From assembly GCF_039525805.1 (NCBI RefSeq), contig NZ_BAAAHZ010000007.1: 64,000 bases of DNA; one strand, 5' to 3'. Under the pieces are notes generated by a model. That model was given only the letters and a program-made list of their open reading frames with translations. It did not search any database and had not been told where the DNA came from. This DNA is from Dietzia natronolimnaea (GTDB taxonomy: Bacteria > Actinomycetota > Actinomycetes > Mycobacteriales > Mycobacteriaceae). This document shows positions 34,580-44,157 of the stretch, one piece after another; position 1 is the first letter of the stretch; each line of letters starts with the position of its first letter. A program made the position numbers and the translations under genes.

Positions 34580-36451
34580 ATGAGCGTTAGCAATCAAGTG
34601 GCCGATCGTAATGCGCTGGCGCGCCCGTTTAATCGGGTCGGAACTTCGCAGTGGATGATAGTCGATGCAGTGCTGTGGACAGCAATGTTTATCGTGGCGC
34701 TCTGGATGCGATACGACTTTTCGGTGGGCCAGCTTGCTGTGTCACTCAGCATGGGTCGGTCCTATGCGGTACTCACGGCACTCGTAGTGCTGACCTGGGT
34801 TGTTGGCTGGTTTACTGGCTTGTACCGTGGACGGTACGTACCAGGTAGCGTTCTCGAAACCAGCGTTCTGACGTTTGTTCTTGCAGTTGTCAGTGTTACG
34901 GTCTTCCTTGGCCATATTATTGCCGGGCAGCATCCAGAAGTTCCGCGATCTACACCAATTATTGCGGGGGCCTTTACAACCCTCACGGCGCTGGTCCTCA
35001 GATCGCTGGTGCGACGGAAGAGACTTTTCGGCGCCGGAGTAGCGAAGGACGCCGAGCGCGCGCTTGTGTTCGGCGCCGGAGACGGCGGTCTCCAACTAGT
35101 TCGGCAGCTGCGTCGATCCGAGGGCTCCCAATTTAATCCGGTCGGTGTCCTCGATGACGACGCCAAGAAACGTCACATGGTAATCGAGGGCGTACGCGTG
35201 CTCGGTGGACGTGATGAGCTGGAAGAGCTGGCTTCGAAGACCGGCGCCTCTACGCTTCTCATCGCGGTTCCAAGCTTGCCCAGCGACGACCTCATTAACA
35301 TTCGCGATCGCGCTGAAACTGCGGGTTTACGAGTGCTAGTGTTGCCACCGCTTGATTCGATGATGCGGGGCAGGGTCGCGGCTAACGAACTCCGCGAAAT
35401 TAATGTGAACGATCTCTTGGGACGCAAGCCTGCCCACCTGAATCAAACCCAGATCGCACAATACCTGCGCGGCAAGCGGATTCTTGTGACTGGCGCTGGG
35501 GGCTCGATCGGGTCGGAACTGTGCCGGCAGATTGTACGGTTCCGGCCGGCTGAACTCATGATGCTGGATCGTGACGAATCGGGCTTGCACTCAGTGCAGC
35601 TATCAATTCACGACCAGGCGATGCTTGATGGGGATGACACAATCCTGGTGTCGATCCGAGATCGAGATTCGATTGCCGAAATCTTCACTCAACGAAAGCC
35701 GCAGATTGTTTTCCATGCGGCAGCTCTTAAACATATGCCTCTCCTCGAGCACTATCCGTTGGAGGCTGTCAAGACCAACGTGCTCGGCACGCTTAACCTT
35801 CTGGATGCCGCGTCGCTAAGCGCGGTGGAGACCTTCGTGAATATCTCTACGGACAAGGCCGCTAACCCGAGTTCGGCTCTGGGCACAAGCAAGCGAATCG
35901 CTGAGCGACTCACCTCGGCAAGAGCTACTGTGGAATTGGGCTCCAAATATGTATCTGTCCGATTCGGTAACGTTCTCGGGTCCCGCGGTTCGGTGCTAAC
36001 GGTATTTGAGAAGCAGATTACAGACGGCGGACCACTCACTGTGACCGACCCTGAGGTCGACAGGTTTTTCATGACCATACCCGAAGCCTGCCAGTTAGTG
36101 CTTCAAGCGGCAGCCGTGGGGTCGAGCGGAGACACACTCGTCCTGGATATGGGTGAGCCCATCAAAATTGCAAACGTGGCGAAGGCACTAATTGAACAGT
36201 CGGGCAAGCAAATGGAGATTGTCTATACTGGACTTCGCGATAACGAGAAGTTGTCCGAGGAGTTGTTCGACGACACCGAGGAGCCCAAGATTAGCACCGA
36301 GCATGAAGCTCTTTCTGAAGTTCAGGTGCCTCCAGTGGATCTAGATCGGATAGAAATCGATGCAATCTCAGATCACGAACAGGCTAGGGAGTGGCTAGTC
36401 AGGAATGCCCACCCCTTGCGAGCGTCACACCCTTCTAAAAGGCGGAGTTAG
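34580..36451 (+). CDS. PglF/WbpM-type UDP-GlcNAc 4,6-dehydratase
   Basis: A 623-residue membrane-anchored SDR. The ATG at 34580 follows GGAGACCCGGAC. Four membrane helices (about 25-130) are followed by a CoA-binding-like Rossmann domain and then the catalytic Rossmann fold, ILVTGAGGSIGSELCRQIVR (about 300) and ISTDKAANPSSALGTSKRIA (about 423). It converts UDP-GlcNAc to the 4-keto-6-deoxy sugar, the first step to bacillosamine or FucNAc. A PglE-type aminotransferase occurs in the opposite operon. From here the DNA looks more AT-rich than the flanks. Confidence 0.88.
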   Translation: MSVSNQVADRNALARPFNRVGTSQWMIVDAVLWTAMFIVALWMRYDFSVGQLAVSLSMGRSYAVLTALVVLTWVVGWFTGLYRGRYVPGSVLETSVLTFVLAVVSVTVFLGHIIAGQHPEVPRSTPIIAGAFTTLTALVLRSLVRRKRLFGAGVAKDAERALVFGAGDGGLQLVRQLRRSEGSQFNPVGVLDDDAKKRHMVIEGVRVLGGRDELEELASKTGASTLLIAVPSLPSDDLINIRDRAETAGLRVLVLPPLDSMMRGRVAANELREINVNDLLGRKPAHLNQTQIAQYLRGKRILVTGAGGSIGSELCRQIVRFRPAELMMLDRDESGLHSVQLSIHDQAMLDGDDTILVSIRDRDSIAEIFTQRKPQIVFHAAALKHMPLLEHYPLEAVKTNVLGTLNLLDAASLSAVETFVNISTDKAANPSSALGTSKRIAERLTSARATVELGSKYVSVRFGNVLGSRGSVLTVFEKQITDGGPLTVTDPEVDRFFMTIPEACQLVLQAAAVGSSGDTLVLDMGEPIKIANVAKALIEQSGKQMEIVYTGLRDNEKLSEELFDDTEEPKISTEHEALSEVQVPPVDLDRIEIDAISDHEQAREWLVRNAHPLRASHPSKRRS

Positions 36452-36456
36452 GGCTA

Positions 36457-37773
36457 ATGAAAATCACCGTAATCGGCCTGGGAAAGATCGGATTGCCGCT
36501 TGCTGTCCAGTTCGCCCGGTCAGGGCATCACGTGTTCGGCGCAGATATCAATCAGAACGTTGTAGAATTGGTCAATAGTGCAAAGGAGCCCTTCCCGGGG
36601 GAAGCACACTTGGCGGAATACCTTGCGGAGGTCGTATCGGCGGGTGCGCTTATTGCTCAGACAGATACCGCGGACGCAGTATCGAAGAGCGATGTTGTAG
36701 TGATCGTGGTGCCGCTGTTCGTAGATGCAGAGGCCCGTCCGGACTTCGAATTGATGGATTCCGCTACCAGCGACATCGCGCGTGGGCTTCGTTCAGAGAA
36801 CTCGACACTCGTGATTTACGAGACCACCTTGCCTGTGGGGACAACGCGAAGCCGGTGGAAGCCGAAACTCGAGCAAGAGTCTGGTCTTATCGAGGGATCG
36901 GATTTTCATGTTGTCTTTTCCCCGGAGCGGGTTCTCACCGGACGGGTCTTCGAAGACTTGCGCAAGTACCCCAAGTTGCTCGGTGGGCTTTCCGAGGAAG
37001 GTGCACGCCGCACGGGTGAGTTCTACGAGCAGGTGCTCCAGTTTGATGACCGCCCGGACCTCGAGCGAGGTAACGGCGTCTGGGATCTGGGGTCGGCAGA
37101 GGCTGCGGAGATGGCAAAGCTCGCCGAGACCACTTACCGCGACGTCAATATAGGACTGGCCAATCAGTTCGGTGTGTTCGCAGCGAAGAACGGCATTGAC
37201 GTGTACCAGGTCATCGAGGCAAGTAACTCGCAGCCGTACAGCCACATCCACAGGCCGGGCATCGCTGTAGGCGGGCATTGCATCCCGGTGTATCCGCGGC
37301 TTTACCTCTGGAACGATCCGGACGCCACCGTGGTCCGCGCTGCGCGCGAGGCCAACGCGGCTATGCCGAGCTACACCGTTGGACTGGCCATCGGTGCCGC
37401 CGGCGGGTCACTTGAGGGTAAGAAGGCAGTCGTTCTCGGTGCCGCTTACCGAGGAGGTGTGAAGGAGACCGCTTTCTCCGGCGTTTTCGCCACCGTCGAG
37501 GCCCTTCGTGAGGCCGGCGGCGAGGTAAGCGTCCACGACCCCATGTACTCCGACGACGAGCTGCGCGCCTTCGAGTGGGAGCCGTATGCCTTGGGAAGTC
37601 CCGTCGACGTTGCCGTCCTGCATACCGATCATGACTCTTACCGCGAGCTCTCGTCCGACGACCTGCCCGGTGTGAGGATAGTCGTGGACGGACGACGCGT
37701 CCTCGATGCCGGGCGCTTCGGTTCGGCCACCTTCCTCGTCGTGGGGAGCGCAACCAAAGGGGCCGACGTCTGA
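36457..37773 (+). CDS. UDP-GlcNAc 6-dehydrogenase (WbpA type)
   Basis: A 438-residue nucleotide-sugar dehydrogenase, similar in length to WbpA. The NAD fold is ITVIGLGKIGLPLAVQFARS; the catalytic Cys lies in AVGGHCIPVYPR (about residue 275). Other motifs are FSPERVLTGRVFEDLRKYPK and VLGAAYRGGVKETAFSG. It oxidises C6 of UDP-GlcNAc to the uronic acid. It heads a run of four genes (WbpA, D, E, B homologues), and overlaps the acyltransferase gene by one base (TGATG). Confidence 0.9.
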   Translation: MKITVIGLGKIGLPLAVQFARSGHHVFGADINQNVVELVNSAKEPFPGEAHLAEYLAEVVSAGALIAQTDTADAVSKSDVVVIVVPLFVDAEARPDFELMDSATSDIARGLRSENSTLVIYETTLPVGTTRSRWKPKLEQESGLIEGSDFHVVFSPERVLTGRVFEDLRKYPKLLGGLSEEGARRTGEFYEQVLQFDDRPDLERGNGVWDLGSAEAAEMAKLAETTYRDVNIGLANQFGVFAAKNGIDVYQVIEASNSQPYSHIHRPGIAVGGHCIPVYPRLYLWNDPDATVVRAAREANAAMPSYTVGLAIGAAGGSLEGKKAVVLGAAYRGGVKETAFSGVFATVEALREAGGEVSVHDPMYSDDELRAFEWEPYALGSPVDVAVLHTDHDSYRELSSDDLPGVRIVVDGRRVLDAGRFGSATFLVVGSATKGADV

Positions 37774-38369
37774 TGGGGGTACGTGTGGTGAATTCCGCCG
37801 ACGTCGCGGAGACGGCGAAGATCGGCGACGGGTCGTCGGTCTGGCATCTCGCCCAAGTGCGCGAGGATGCGCAAGTCGGCGAAAACTGCGTCATCGGACG
37901 AGGAGCCTACGTGGGCACCGGGGTGAAGATGGGAGACAATTGCAAGCTCCAGAACTACGCGCTCGTCTACGAACCCGCCGAACTCGAAGATGGAGTGTTC
38001 GTTGGCCCTGCCGCGGTGTTCACCAACGATCACTACCCACGGTCTATCTCCCCGGACGGGTCCCCTAAGCGCGCAGACGACTGGGAGGCGGTGGGCGTCA
38101 CGTGCCGGACGGGCGCCTCCATCGGGGCTCGCGCGGTGTGCATTGCCCCGGTCACCATCGGGCGATGGGCGATGGTGGCAGCAGGGTCGGTAGTGACCAA
38201 AGACGTCCCCGATTTCGCCCTAGTCGCGGGGGTGCCCGCGCGACGCATTAGATGGGTCGGCCGGGCGGGAGTGCCGTTAGAAGACGCAGGCGACGGCGTG
38301 TGGGCGTGTCCGAAGACCGGCGATCGGTTTCGCGAAGCCAAGAACACCTTGATTGAGGAGCCAAATTGA
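37773..38369 (+). CDS. Hexapeptide-repeat N-acetyltransferase (WbpD type)
   Basis: A 198-residue left-handed beta-helix acyltransferase. Hexapeptide repeats run from about residue 10 (AKIGDGSSVWHLAQV, AQVGENCVIGRGAYVG) to about 150 (VTIGRWAMVAAGSVVTKDVP). It contains the conserved FTNDHYPRS segment found in WbpD/WlbB enzymes, which acetylate the 3-amino group of UDP-GlcNAc3NA. Its gene sits between the WbpA and WbpE homologues and its stop overlaps the start of the aminotransferase. Confidence 0.9.
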   Translation: MGVRVVNSADVAETAKIGDGSSVWHLAQVREDAQVGENCVIGRGAYVGTGVKMGDNCKLQNYALVYEPAELEDGVFVGPAAVFTNDHYPRSISPDGSPKRADDWEAVGVTCRTGASIGARAVCIAPVTIGRWAMVAAGSVVTKDVPDFALVAGVPARRIRWVGRAGVPLEDAGDGVWACPKTGDRFREAKNTLIEEPN

Positions 38370-39454
38370 TGGACTTCATTCCCCCCGCCAAACCGCTCAT
38401 CGGTGACGAGGAACGCGCTGCGGTCGACAGGGTGATGCGTAGCGGCATGATCGCGCAGGGGCCGGAGGTCAGGGCGTTCGAGGAGGAGTTCTCAGATCAC
38501 TTCGGACTGGGTCGCGATTGTGTTGCGGTGAACTCCGGCACCTCAGGCCTTCACCTTGGCCTGCTTTCCAGTGGAATCGGTCCCGGCGACGAGGTCATCG
38601 TGCCGTCGTTTACCTTTGCGGCGACTGCCAATTCTGTCGCGCTCACCGGGGCGACGCCGGTGTTCGCAGACATCGACGCCCACTCGTATTGCCTGTCCCC
38701 GTCTTCGGTGGAGGCCGCAATCACTGATCGCACTCGAGCGATCATGCCGGTTCACATCTACGGCCATCCGGCAGACATGCCGGCCATTCTCCGAGTCGCT
38801 GAGTCCCGCGGACTTGAAGTCTTTGAGGACGCGGCCCAGGCGCACGGAGCATCCCTGAATGGGATCCCGGTCGGGGCTTTCGGTAGGTTCGGCATGTTCT
38901 CGCTCTATCCTACGAAGAACATGACCGCCGGCGAGGGAGGCATGGTCTCTGTGGCGGATCACGAGACTGCCCGCAAGATGCGTCTGTACCGAAACCAAGG
39001 CATGGAGACGCAATATCAGAACGAGGTTGTTGGTTTGAACAACCGGATGACGGACATCCACGCCGCGATCGGAAGGGTGCAGCTCACCAAGGTCGACGCG
39101 TGGACGGAGACCCGCCGGGCCAATGCTGCTTACCTCGACGCGCACCTCGAGGGAGTCGCAGTGCCAACGGTGGCGGACGGAGCACGACACGTCTATCACC
39201 AATACACCGTCAGAATCGCCGCAGATCGCGACAACTTTGCAGCGGCGCTCAAGAAAGAATACGGGGTCGGGTCGGGAATGTTCTATCCGGTGCCCAATCA
39301 CAGGCTCGCTCCGTTCGCGGCAGATGTCGAACTGCCGGAGACGGCGGCTGCCGCGCGAGAGTGCCTGTCTCTTCCGGTACATCCGTCCATCGGTGAGGCG
39401 GAACTGAACAGGATCGTCAAGGCAGTCAACACACTGGCACAAGCGGGGAGCTGA
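38369..39454 (+). CDS. DegT/DnrJ/EryC1 sugar aminotransferase (WbpE type)
   Basis: A 361-residue PLP enzyme from the ATG at 38369, preceded by GAGGAGCC. Motifs are AVNSGTSGLHLGLLSSGIGP, GHPADMPAI, VFEDAAQAHGA and the PLP Lys in SLYPTKNMTAGEGG (about residue 183). It fits the 3-aminotransferase WbpE/WlbC, which transfers the amino group to the 3-keto uronic acid produced by the downstream oxidoreductase. Confidence 0.9.
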   Translation: MDFIPPAKPLIGDEERAAVDRVMRSGMIAQGPEVRAFEEEFSDHFGLGRDCVAVNSGTSGLHLGLLSSGIGPGDEVIVPSFTFAATANSVALTGATPVFADIDAHSYCLSPSSVEAAITDRTRAIMPVHIYGHPADMPAILRVAESRGLEVFEDAAQAHGASLNGIPVGAFGRFGMFSLYPTKNMTAGEGGMVSVADHETARKMRLYRNQGMETQYQNEVVGLNNRMTDIHAAIGRVQLTKVDAWTETRRANAAYLDAHLEGVAVPTVADGARHVYHQYTVRIAADRDNFAAALKKEYGVGSGMFYPVPNHRLAPFAADVELPETAAAARECLSLPVHPSIGEAELNRIVKAVNTLAQAGS

Positions 39455-39455
39455 C

Positions 39456-40451
39456 ATGGCAAATCTCCGAGCGGGACTAATCGGCCTAGGTATGATGGGT
39501 CGCCACCATGCGCGTGTATTGGGCTCACTTGAGGGCGTCGACCTTGTGGCAGCTGTTGATCCAGGTGGGGACAAACACAACGCTATGGGTCCGAATTTGG
39601 TGGTTCCGAGCATTCAACAGCTTCTAAAGAGAAACTTAGATTACTGCGTTGTCGCGGTGCCAACTGCTTTCCATGAGGAATCTGCTTTGGAACTAGCTGA
39701 GGCGGGTGTGCACACTCTCGTCGAGAAGCCTCTTGCTCATGATGCAGAAGCGGCACAGAGAATAGTCGATGCGTTTTCTTCGAGAGGTCTTGTCGGTGGT
39801 GTAGGGCATATCGAAAGATACAACTCGGCAATTCAACAAGCTCGCTCCCGAATATCGGCTGGCGACCTCGGCGATATTTACCAAGTTGCCACGAGAAGGC
39901 AAGGGCCTTTTCCAGCTCGGATAGCTGACGTCGGCGTAGTCAAAGATCTTGGAACCCACGACTTAGATCTTACGTCTTGGATCACGCAGCAGTCCTATAA
40001 GCGAGTGTCCGCCCAGACAAGGCACCAGTCTGGTCGGCCTCACGAAGACCTGGTCACGATTACCGCGCAACTCGACGGCGGAACGCTCGCGAATCACCTT
40101 GTGAACTGGTTGTCGCCTCTAAAAGAAAGAACAACGGTCATTACTGGCGAGAAAGGAACGCTGGTAGCCGATACCCTTACCGCTGACTTGACCTATTTCG
40201 CGAATGGTAACATCCCGACAACCTGGAGCGAGTTGTCACAGTTTAGGGGCGTCTCGGAAGGTGATATTACCCGCTTCTCGTTCTTGAAGCCTGAACCACT
40301 GAGGTCGGAGCATGAGGCTTTTCGGGACGCAGTGAAGGGGAAGTCACACCGGCACGTCTCAATGGAAGAGGGAGTGCATGTTATCCGCGTGACCGATGCT
40401 GTGTTGATTTCAGCGGACGGCGGTGAGACCGTCCGGGTTGACACCGCATGA
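39456..40451 (+). CDS. Gfo/Idh/MocA oxidoreductase (WbpB type)
   Basis: A 331-residue NAD-dependent oxidoreductase. The Rossmann motif is AGLIGLGMMGRHHARVLGSL and the active-site motif is HTLVEKPLAHDAEAA (about 92-105), followed by VGHIERYN. Next to the WbpA, D and E homologues it is the 3-dehydrogenase WbpB/WlbA, whose 3-keto product feeds the aminotransferase. Its stop overlaps the flippase start by four bases. Confidence 0.9.
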   Translation: MANLRAGLIGLGMMGRHHARVLGSLEGVDLVAAVDPGGDKHNAMGPNLVVPSIQQLLKRNLDYCVVAVPTAFHEESALELAEAGVHTLVEKPLAHDAEAAQRIVDAFSSRGLVGGVGHIERYNSAIQQARSRISAGDLGDIYQVATRRQGPFPARIADVGVVKDLGTHDLDLTSWITQQSYKRVSAQTRHQSGRPHEDLVTITAQLDGGTLANHLVNWLSPLKERTTVITGEKGTLVADTLTADLTYFANGNIPTTWSELSQFRGVSEGDITRFSFLKPEPLRSEHEAFRDAVKGKSHRHVSMEEGVHVIRVTDAVLISADGGETVRVDTA

Positions 40452-41797
40452 AGAGTAGAGGGTGCAGCCGCCGACAAAACGGTCGCCGAGTGTCTGTAGT
40501 TGCAGGCCGCTCCACGACAGGCCGCGCTTTGACGGCGTTGGTGGGGGGAAGCGCTCTCGGGCAGCTCGTAACTTTCATCGCGTCGCCGCTTCTAACTAGA
40601 ATTTACTCGCCTGAAGCATTCGCGCTACTAGCAGTTATAACATCAGCCTCAAGTATTCTCGCCGTAGTTGCGGCGTTCCGCATTGAATTGTTGATTCCGT
40701 CGGTCTCGGATGACGATAACGCGAATCTGCACGTTGGTTCTGGTATCTGCTTGGCGTTCTTTTTCGCCGCTATTGGTGTCCCAACAGCTCTGCTGTTCGG
40801 CGCGCAGGTTGAAGAGACCGTAGGAGTTAATGGGATCGCGGCATGGCTTTGGTTAGTTCCACTCACAGCTGCCATCGCTGCAGTATTTCAAGTCTTAAAC
40901 CAACTTGCAATTAGAGAAGGTCGTTTTGGGTTAATTGCAAGCCGCAACGCGGTTAGGCCCACTGCCATGGTAGGTAGTCAACTGCTGCTCGGTCTTGCGG
41001 GCGTAAAGTTGGCGGGGCTCAGTATCGGCCTGCTTATTGGTCACGCTGTAAGCGTCGTGTTGCTAATTATGCGGTCCGGCCCAGGGTTGAAGCAAGTGAT
41101 TGCTGGCTGTGGTGCGCTGCCCCGACTCTTCCGGGAACGGGGTGCATACTTAGGTACTTTAGTCGTATCTGGGCTGTTCAACGTAGCGGGCACCCAATTA
41201 CCCATTGTGCTGTTTGCCATTTATTACACTGCGTTCGATACGGGACAGCTTTCGCTAACTCAGAAAACGCTGGCGGCGCCGGTCGCGCTTTTTGGCTCGG
41301 CGCTTGGACAGGTATTCCTCAACTCATTCTCCCAGCGCTTCCGAGCGGGTCTGGCACTGCGAGACAGCTTCTTTCGTGTTTCGATGGTAACCTTAGTCAT
41401 CGCGCTGGTATTAACGCTAGTCGTGGCATTTTTTGGGGAGGAGATTTTTTCGTTCGTGTTTGGCTCCGAGTGGCGCGACGCCGGCTCTTATGCCTCCCTG
41501 ATGGTGTTCGGTATCTCTGCGCAGTTGGTAGCCGCCCCGGTTTCCCAGGCCCTTATTGTCCTAGGTCGCGCCAAGACGCAGCTCGCGTGGGACCTAATTC
41601 GCTTTGTCTGCTGCTGTGGATCCATCGTAATTGCGTCTGGGATGAATGCTTCACCGAACAAGGCTGTCGTAGCACTTTCGGCAGCGACCCTGATCACCTA
41701 CGTTTTGCAATGGGCGTTGAGTGGATATTATGTTTCCAAGTGGGATCGAAGTCGGGGCTCGCGACTAGAAGAACAAACGACTAACGATGAGGAATAG
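40448..41797 (+). CDS. Wzx-type oligosaccharide flippase
   Basis: A 449-residue membrane protein with 11-14 hydrophobic helices and the family-typical opening ALVGGSALGQLVTFIASPLL (about 28-50), then TRIYSPEAFALLAVITS. It flips lipid-linked repeat units across the membrane. The ATG at 40448 overlaps the previous stop; a start at the later GTG 40490 would omit an Arg-rich leader. It is followed by the polymerase gene after two bases. Confidence 0.88.
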   Translation: MKSRGCSRRQNGRRVSVVAGRSTTGRALTALVGGSALGQLVTFIASPLLTRIYSPEAFALLAVITSASSILAVVAAFRIELLIPSVSDDDNANLHVGSGICLAFFFAAIGVPTALLFGAQVEETVGVNGIAAWLWLVPLTAAIAAVFQVLNQLAIREGRFGLIASRNAVRPTAMVGSQLLLGLAGVKLAGLSIGLLIGHAVSVVLLIMRSGPGLKQVIAGCGALPRLFRERGAYLGTLVVSGLFNVAGTQLPIVLFAIYYTAFDTGQLSLTQKTLAAPVALFGSALGQVFLNSFSQRFRAGLALRDSFFRVSMVTLVIALVLTLVVAFFGEEIFSFVFGSEWRDAGSYASLMVFGISAQLVAAPVSQALIVLGRAKTQLAWDLIRFVCCCGSIVIASGMNASPNKAVVALSAATLITYVLQWALSGYYVSKWDRSRGSRLEEQTTNDEE

Positions 41798-41799
41798 CA

Positions 41800-43167
41800 A
41801 TGTTACTCATGGCTGTTTTTGTGGTCGCGCTGTGGACCTTGCACTATCTGCTCAAGTCGCGCACGCTTGGATTCTGGACACCAGATGGAATTTTTGTCAC
41901 TTTTCAGTTGCTACTATGCGTTGGCACTTTCTACTTGGTAAACCCACATGACCCGGCCGAACTGGAATACGCGCGTATAATCACTCTTGCCTTTGCGGTC
42001 TATGTCTTTGTCAGCATCGTGGCCGGCCAGTACATCTATTCGGTGAGGGGTTCACGGTACTCGGAAGCGCGTAGCGTTCTGGTAACTCGACCGGGCGGGT
42101 TGTTTATCCTAGCACTGGTGGCATCGGTGCTCATATCAGCTGTGTACTATTACTTCGTCGGTTACAATACGTTTCTCATCGGTATCCAATCTGTTTTCGC
42201 TCCAGACGGCGATGACGCAGATATCGCAACGCTTCGTATTGAGTCCTATGGCGGGTCGAGGTATCTATTTCCTGGATACGTCAATCAATTCAAGAATATC
42301 CTCCTTCCAGCCCTCTCCGTAGTTTTAATACACTGGATGTATAGTGCCTCAATCAAATGGCGGCATCTTACCTCCGCTGCGCTGGTTGCTGTCACCTTGT
42401 TGCTCTTGCTGGGCACGGGTCAACGTGGCGCCTTCGTTGTTTTCGGATTAACGATAGTTACCTATCTTGCCCGCGTCTTCGGGAGGCGAGCGCTAGGATA
42501 CGTTGTCAAGTTCTCTGCGGTCTTTGTTCCTGCTTTGCTGCTTGCTACACTCGCTAATCAGCGCTCCGAGCCTGTCGACGGATCTGGTTTGGTCGGCATG
42601 GTCCGGGCGACTGTTTCGCAACTGGCGACTAGGGTGCTGTTCGACAATCAGGCTTCTGGAATAAGGGGTTTCCACTATACCCATGACCTCGATATTCAGT
42701 ACGGCAAAGAATGGATCAAGGGCCTCATTGGTCTTCTGCCTAGAGTCCAGGGCTCGTCTCTTTCGAATGAAATCTTCGCTACCGCATACGGAAGTCTTCG
42801 TGGGACATCGCCGCCGTCCCTGTGGGGATCAGTTCACTACAACTTCGGCTTGCTGGGGCTAGTTGTATTCGCTGCAATGCTCGCCGTAGGGCTTACTTGG
42901 CTTGGGCATTGGCTCGATTGCCGTGAATCCGTGAGTACGCTAGGTGCTATTGGTATGGCTGGGGTTTCGGTCGTATTCGGCACATGGTTGGCGGGTGGTC
43001 CGGACTATTTGCTTAACAACGGCCTAGTTCCCTTCTTGGTTTTAACTCTCTTGGGATCGCGCCGAGCTTTGTCTCGCGATACAAGCCGACATCGAATAAC
43101 AGTTGAAGAGGACGTTGTCGGCGCCCGTCGTTCTCTTCCAGTCGCACACGGGAAAGGCGTATGTTGA
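41800..43167 (+). CDS. Wzy-type repeat-unit polymerase
   Basis: A 455-residue membrane protein with about 12 hydrophobic helices and a large periplasmic/extracellular loop between about 260 and 340 (LVGMVRATVSQLATRVLFDN, KGLIGLLPRV). It matches the O-antigen polymerase/ligase type by topology and location directly after Wzx and upstream of the IS region. The family sequence is weakly conserved, so the assignment rests partly on context. It is the last gene of the plus-strand operon. Confidence 0.8.
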   Translation: MLLMAVFVVALWTLHYLLKSRTLGFWTPDGIFVTFQLLLCVGTFYLVNPHDPAELEYARIITLAFAVYVFVSIVAGQYIYSVRGSRYSEARSVLVTRPGGLFILALVASVLISAVYYYFVGYNTFLIGIQSVFAPDGDDADIATLRIESYGGSRYLFPGYVNQFKNILLPALSVVLIHWMYSASIKWRHLTSAALVAVTLLLLLGTGQRGAFVVFGLTIVTYLARVFGRRALGYVVKFSAVFVPALLLATLANQRSEPVDGSGLVGMVRATVSQLATRVLFDNQASGIRGFHYTHDLDIQYGKEWIKGLIGLLPRVQGSSLSNEIFATAYGSLRGTSPPSLWGSVHYNFGLLGLVVFAAMLAVGLTWLGHWLDCRESVSTLGAIGMAGVSVVFGTWLAGGPDYLLNNGLVPFLVLTLLGSRRALSRDTSRHRITVEEDVVGARRSLPVAHGKGVC

Positions 43168-43199
43168 ACCGGTGTGTTTGGTCCCTATTGTCTCCGAGT

Positions 43200-43387
43200 T
43201 ACTTTGATCCGTGTCTGGAGTTTGCCGAAATCAATTAGCAGAATGTAGTGACCGCGATTACGGATCCCTAGAGCGCTGCTGCGCAGGTGTTTGACCGGTC
43301 CGTTGGGGGCCTCGACCGGGCTGTTGGAAGTACTGGCATCGAAGTAAGCGAGGTTCTGGCGGCCCCGCTTCCACAGTGACTGGCCGA
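43200..43387 (-). pseudogene. ISL3-family transposase C-terminal fragment
   Basis: Minus-strand codons read LGQSLWKRGRQNLAYFDAST, then NSPVEAPNGPVKHLRSSALG and IRNRGHYILL. This matches the end of ISL3-family transposases (NGPTEAINGRLEHLRGSALGFRN type). Only this C-terminal piece is present and it is directly joined to an istB fragment at about 43390, so it is a relic of an older insertion. Confidence 0.6.
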
Positions 43388-43394
43388 GATGCGT

Positions 43395-43526
43395 GAGGTT
43401 GGTGGATGATCCGGTGGATCATCGCGGCGGCGAAGATGTCGAAGCCTCGTCCCAGCGACGAAGTGGAGTCTTCTAGCTCGCCAAGATCGAGCACAGCTCG
43501 TAGCGGTCGGCCACGAGCTGGAGGAG
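43395..43526 (-). pseudogene. istB C-terminal fragment of IS21-c
   Basis: The minus strand reads LLQLVADRYELCSILAS, a stop, KTPLRRWDE, a frameshift, then FDIFAAAMIHRIIHQP. This follows the C-terminal part of IstB ATPases (LVADRYERxSxxLTSNxPxxxWxxVF, AAAMIDRxxHH). It abuts the left inverted repeat of the IS3-family element exactly; the N-terminal istB part lies on the other side of that element at 49176. Confidence 0.6.
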
Positions 43527-43557
43527 TGATCCGCCCTGGGTTTCGTGGAGACCGTGG

Positions 43558-44077
43558 TCAGTTGATTTCCATCAGAGTCTTGACGCCCTGGACCTGAGCG
43601 TAGAACGTCTCCTCGAACTCCGCGGGTGGAACGTCGCCGAGGTAGCCGTGTAGGCGGGCGGTGTTGTGCCAGTGGACCCACCCGAGGGTCGCGAGTTCGA
43701 CGTCCTCAACCGTTTTCCAAGGGCCGCGGTGGGCAGGACCGTAGTTTAGTTCGGCCTTGTAGTAGCCCTTCACAGTCTCCGCGAGGGCTTTGTCGAACGA
43801 GTCGCCGACGGTGCCGATCGACGGGGTGGCGCCGATCTCGGCCAATCGTTCGCCGTAGAGGATGCTGGTGAATTGCGCCCCGGCATCGCTGTGACACCGC
43901 AGTCCCTCCAAGCGGGGGCCTCGTGCCCAGCGGGCCATCTCGATCGCTTCGAGCACCATCTCGGTGCGCATGTGTCCGGCGACGCGCTAGCCGACGATCA
44001 TCCGCGAGTGGGCGTCGATGATGAAGCACACGTACGCCACTCCGGCGAAGGTCGGCACATAGGTCAGGTCGGTCACC
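43558..44077 (-). pseudogene. IS3-family orfB, 3' half (DDE domain)
   Basis: The minus-strand frame reads VTDLTYVPTFAGVAYVCFII (first catalytic Asp), then DAHSRMIVG, a TAG where Trp is expected, RVAGHMRTEMV, HSDAGAQFTS (second Asp) and SFDKALAETVKGYYKAEL (Glu), ending LMEIN. It is the rve/DDE domain of an IS3-family transposase. The 5' half lies at 48358-48768, separated by the inserted IS21-b. The amber codon alone would inactivate it. Confidence 0.8.
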
Positions 44078-44101
44078 TGAGTATTTGTAGGCTAGGGCGC
44101 C

Positions 44102-44157
44102 ACCGAGTATTGCCTTCGGGAGCCAGCAGTATTGCCTTCGGGAGCCAGCAGTATTGC
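44102..44157. repeat. IS21-b right-end tandem repeats
   Basis: The unit GTATTGCCTTCGGGAGCCAG with CA following is repeated directly (about 22 bp), and a third diverged unit follows (GTATTGCCGTTGGAGGCC). Such repeated terminal boxes are typical binding sites for the IstA transposase of IS21-family elements. Confidence 0.6.

Noticed and set aside
43177..43526. A protein-coding gene downstream of the polymerase
   Set aside because: All long frames here are broken; the recognisable pieces are ISL3 and istB fragments on the minus strand.
44102..44157. CRISPR-like repeat array
   Set aside because: There are only two to three adjacent copies without unique spacers, and they lie at an IS21 end. They fit transposase-binding boxes instead.
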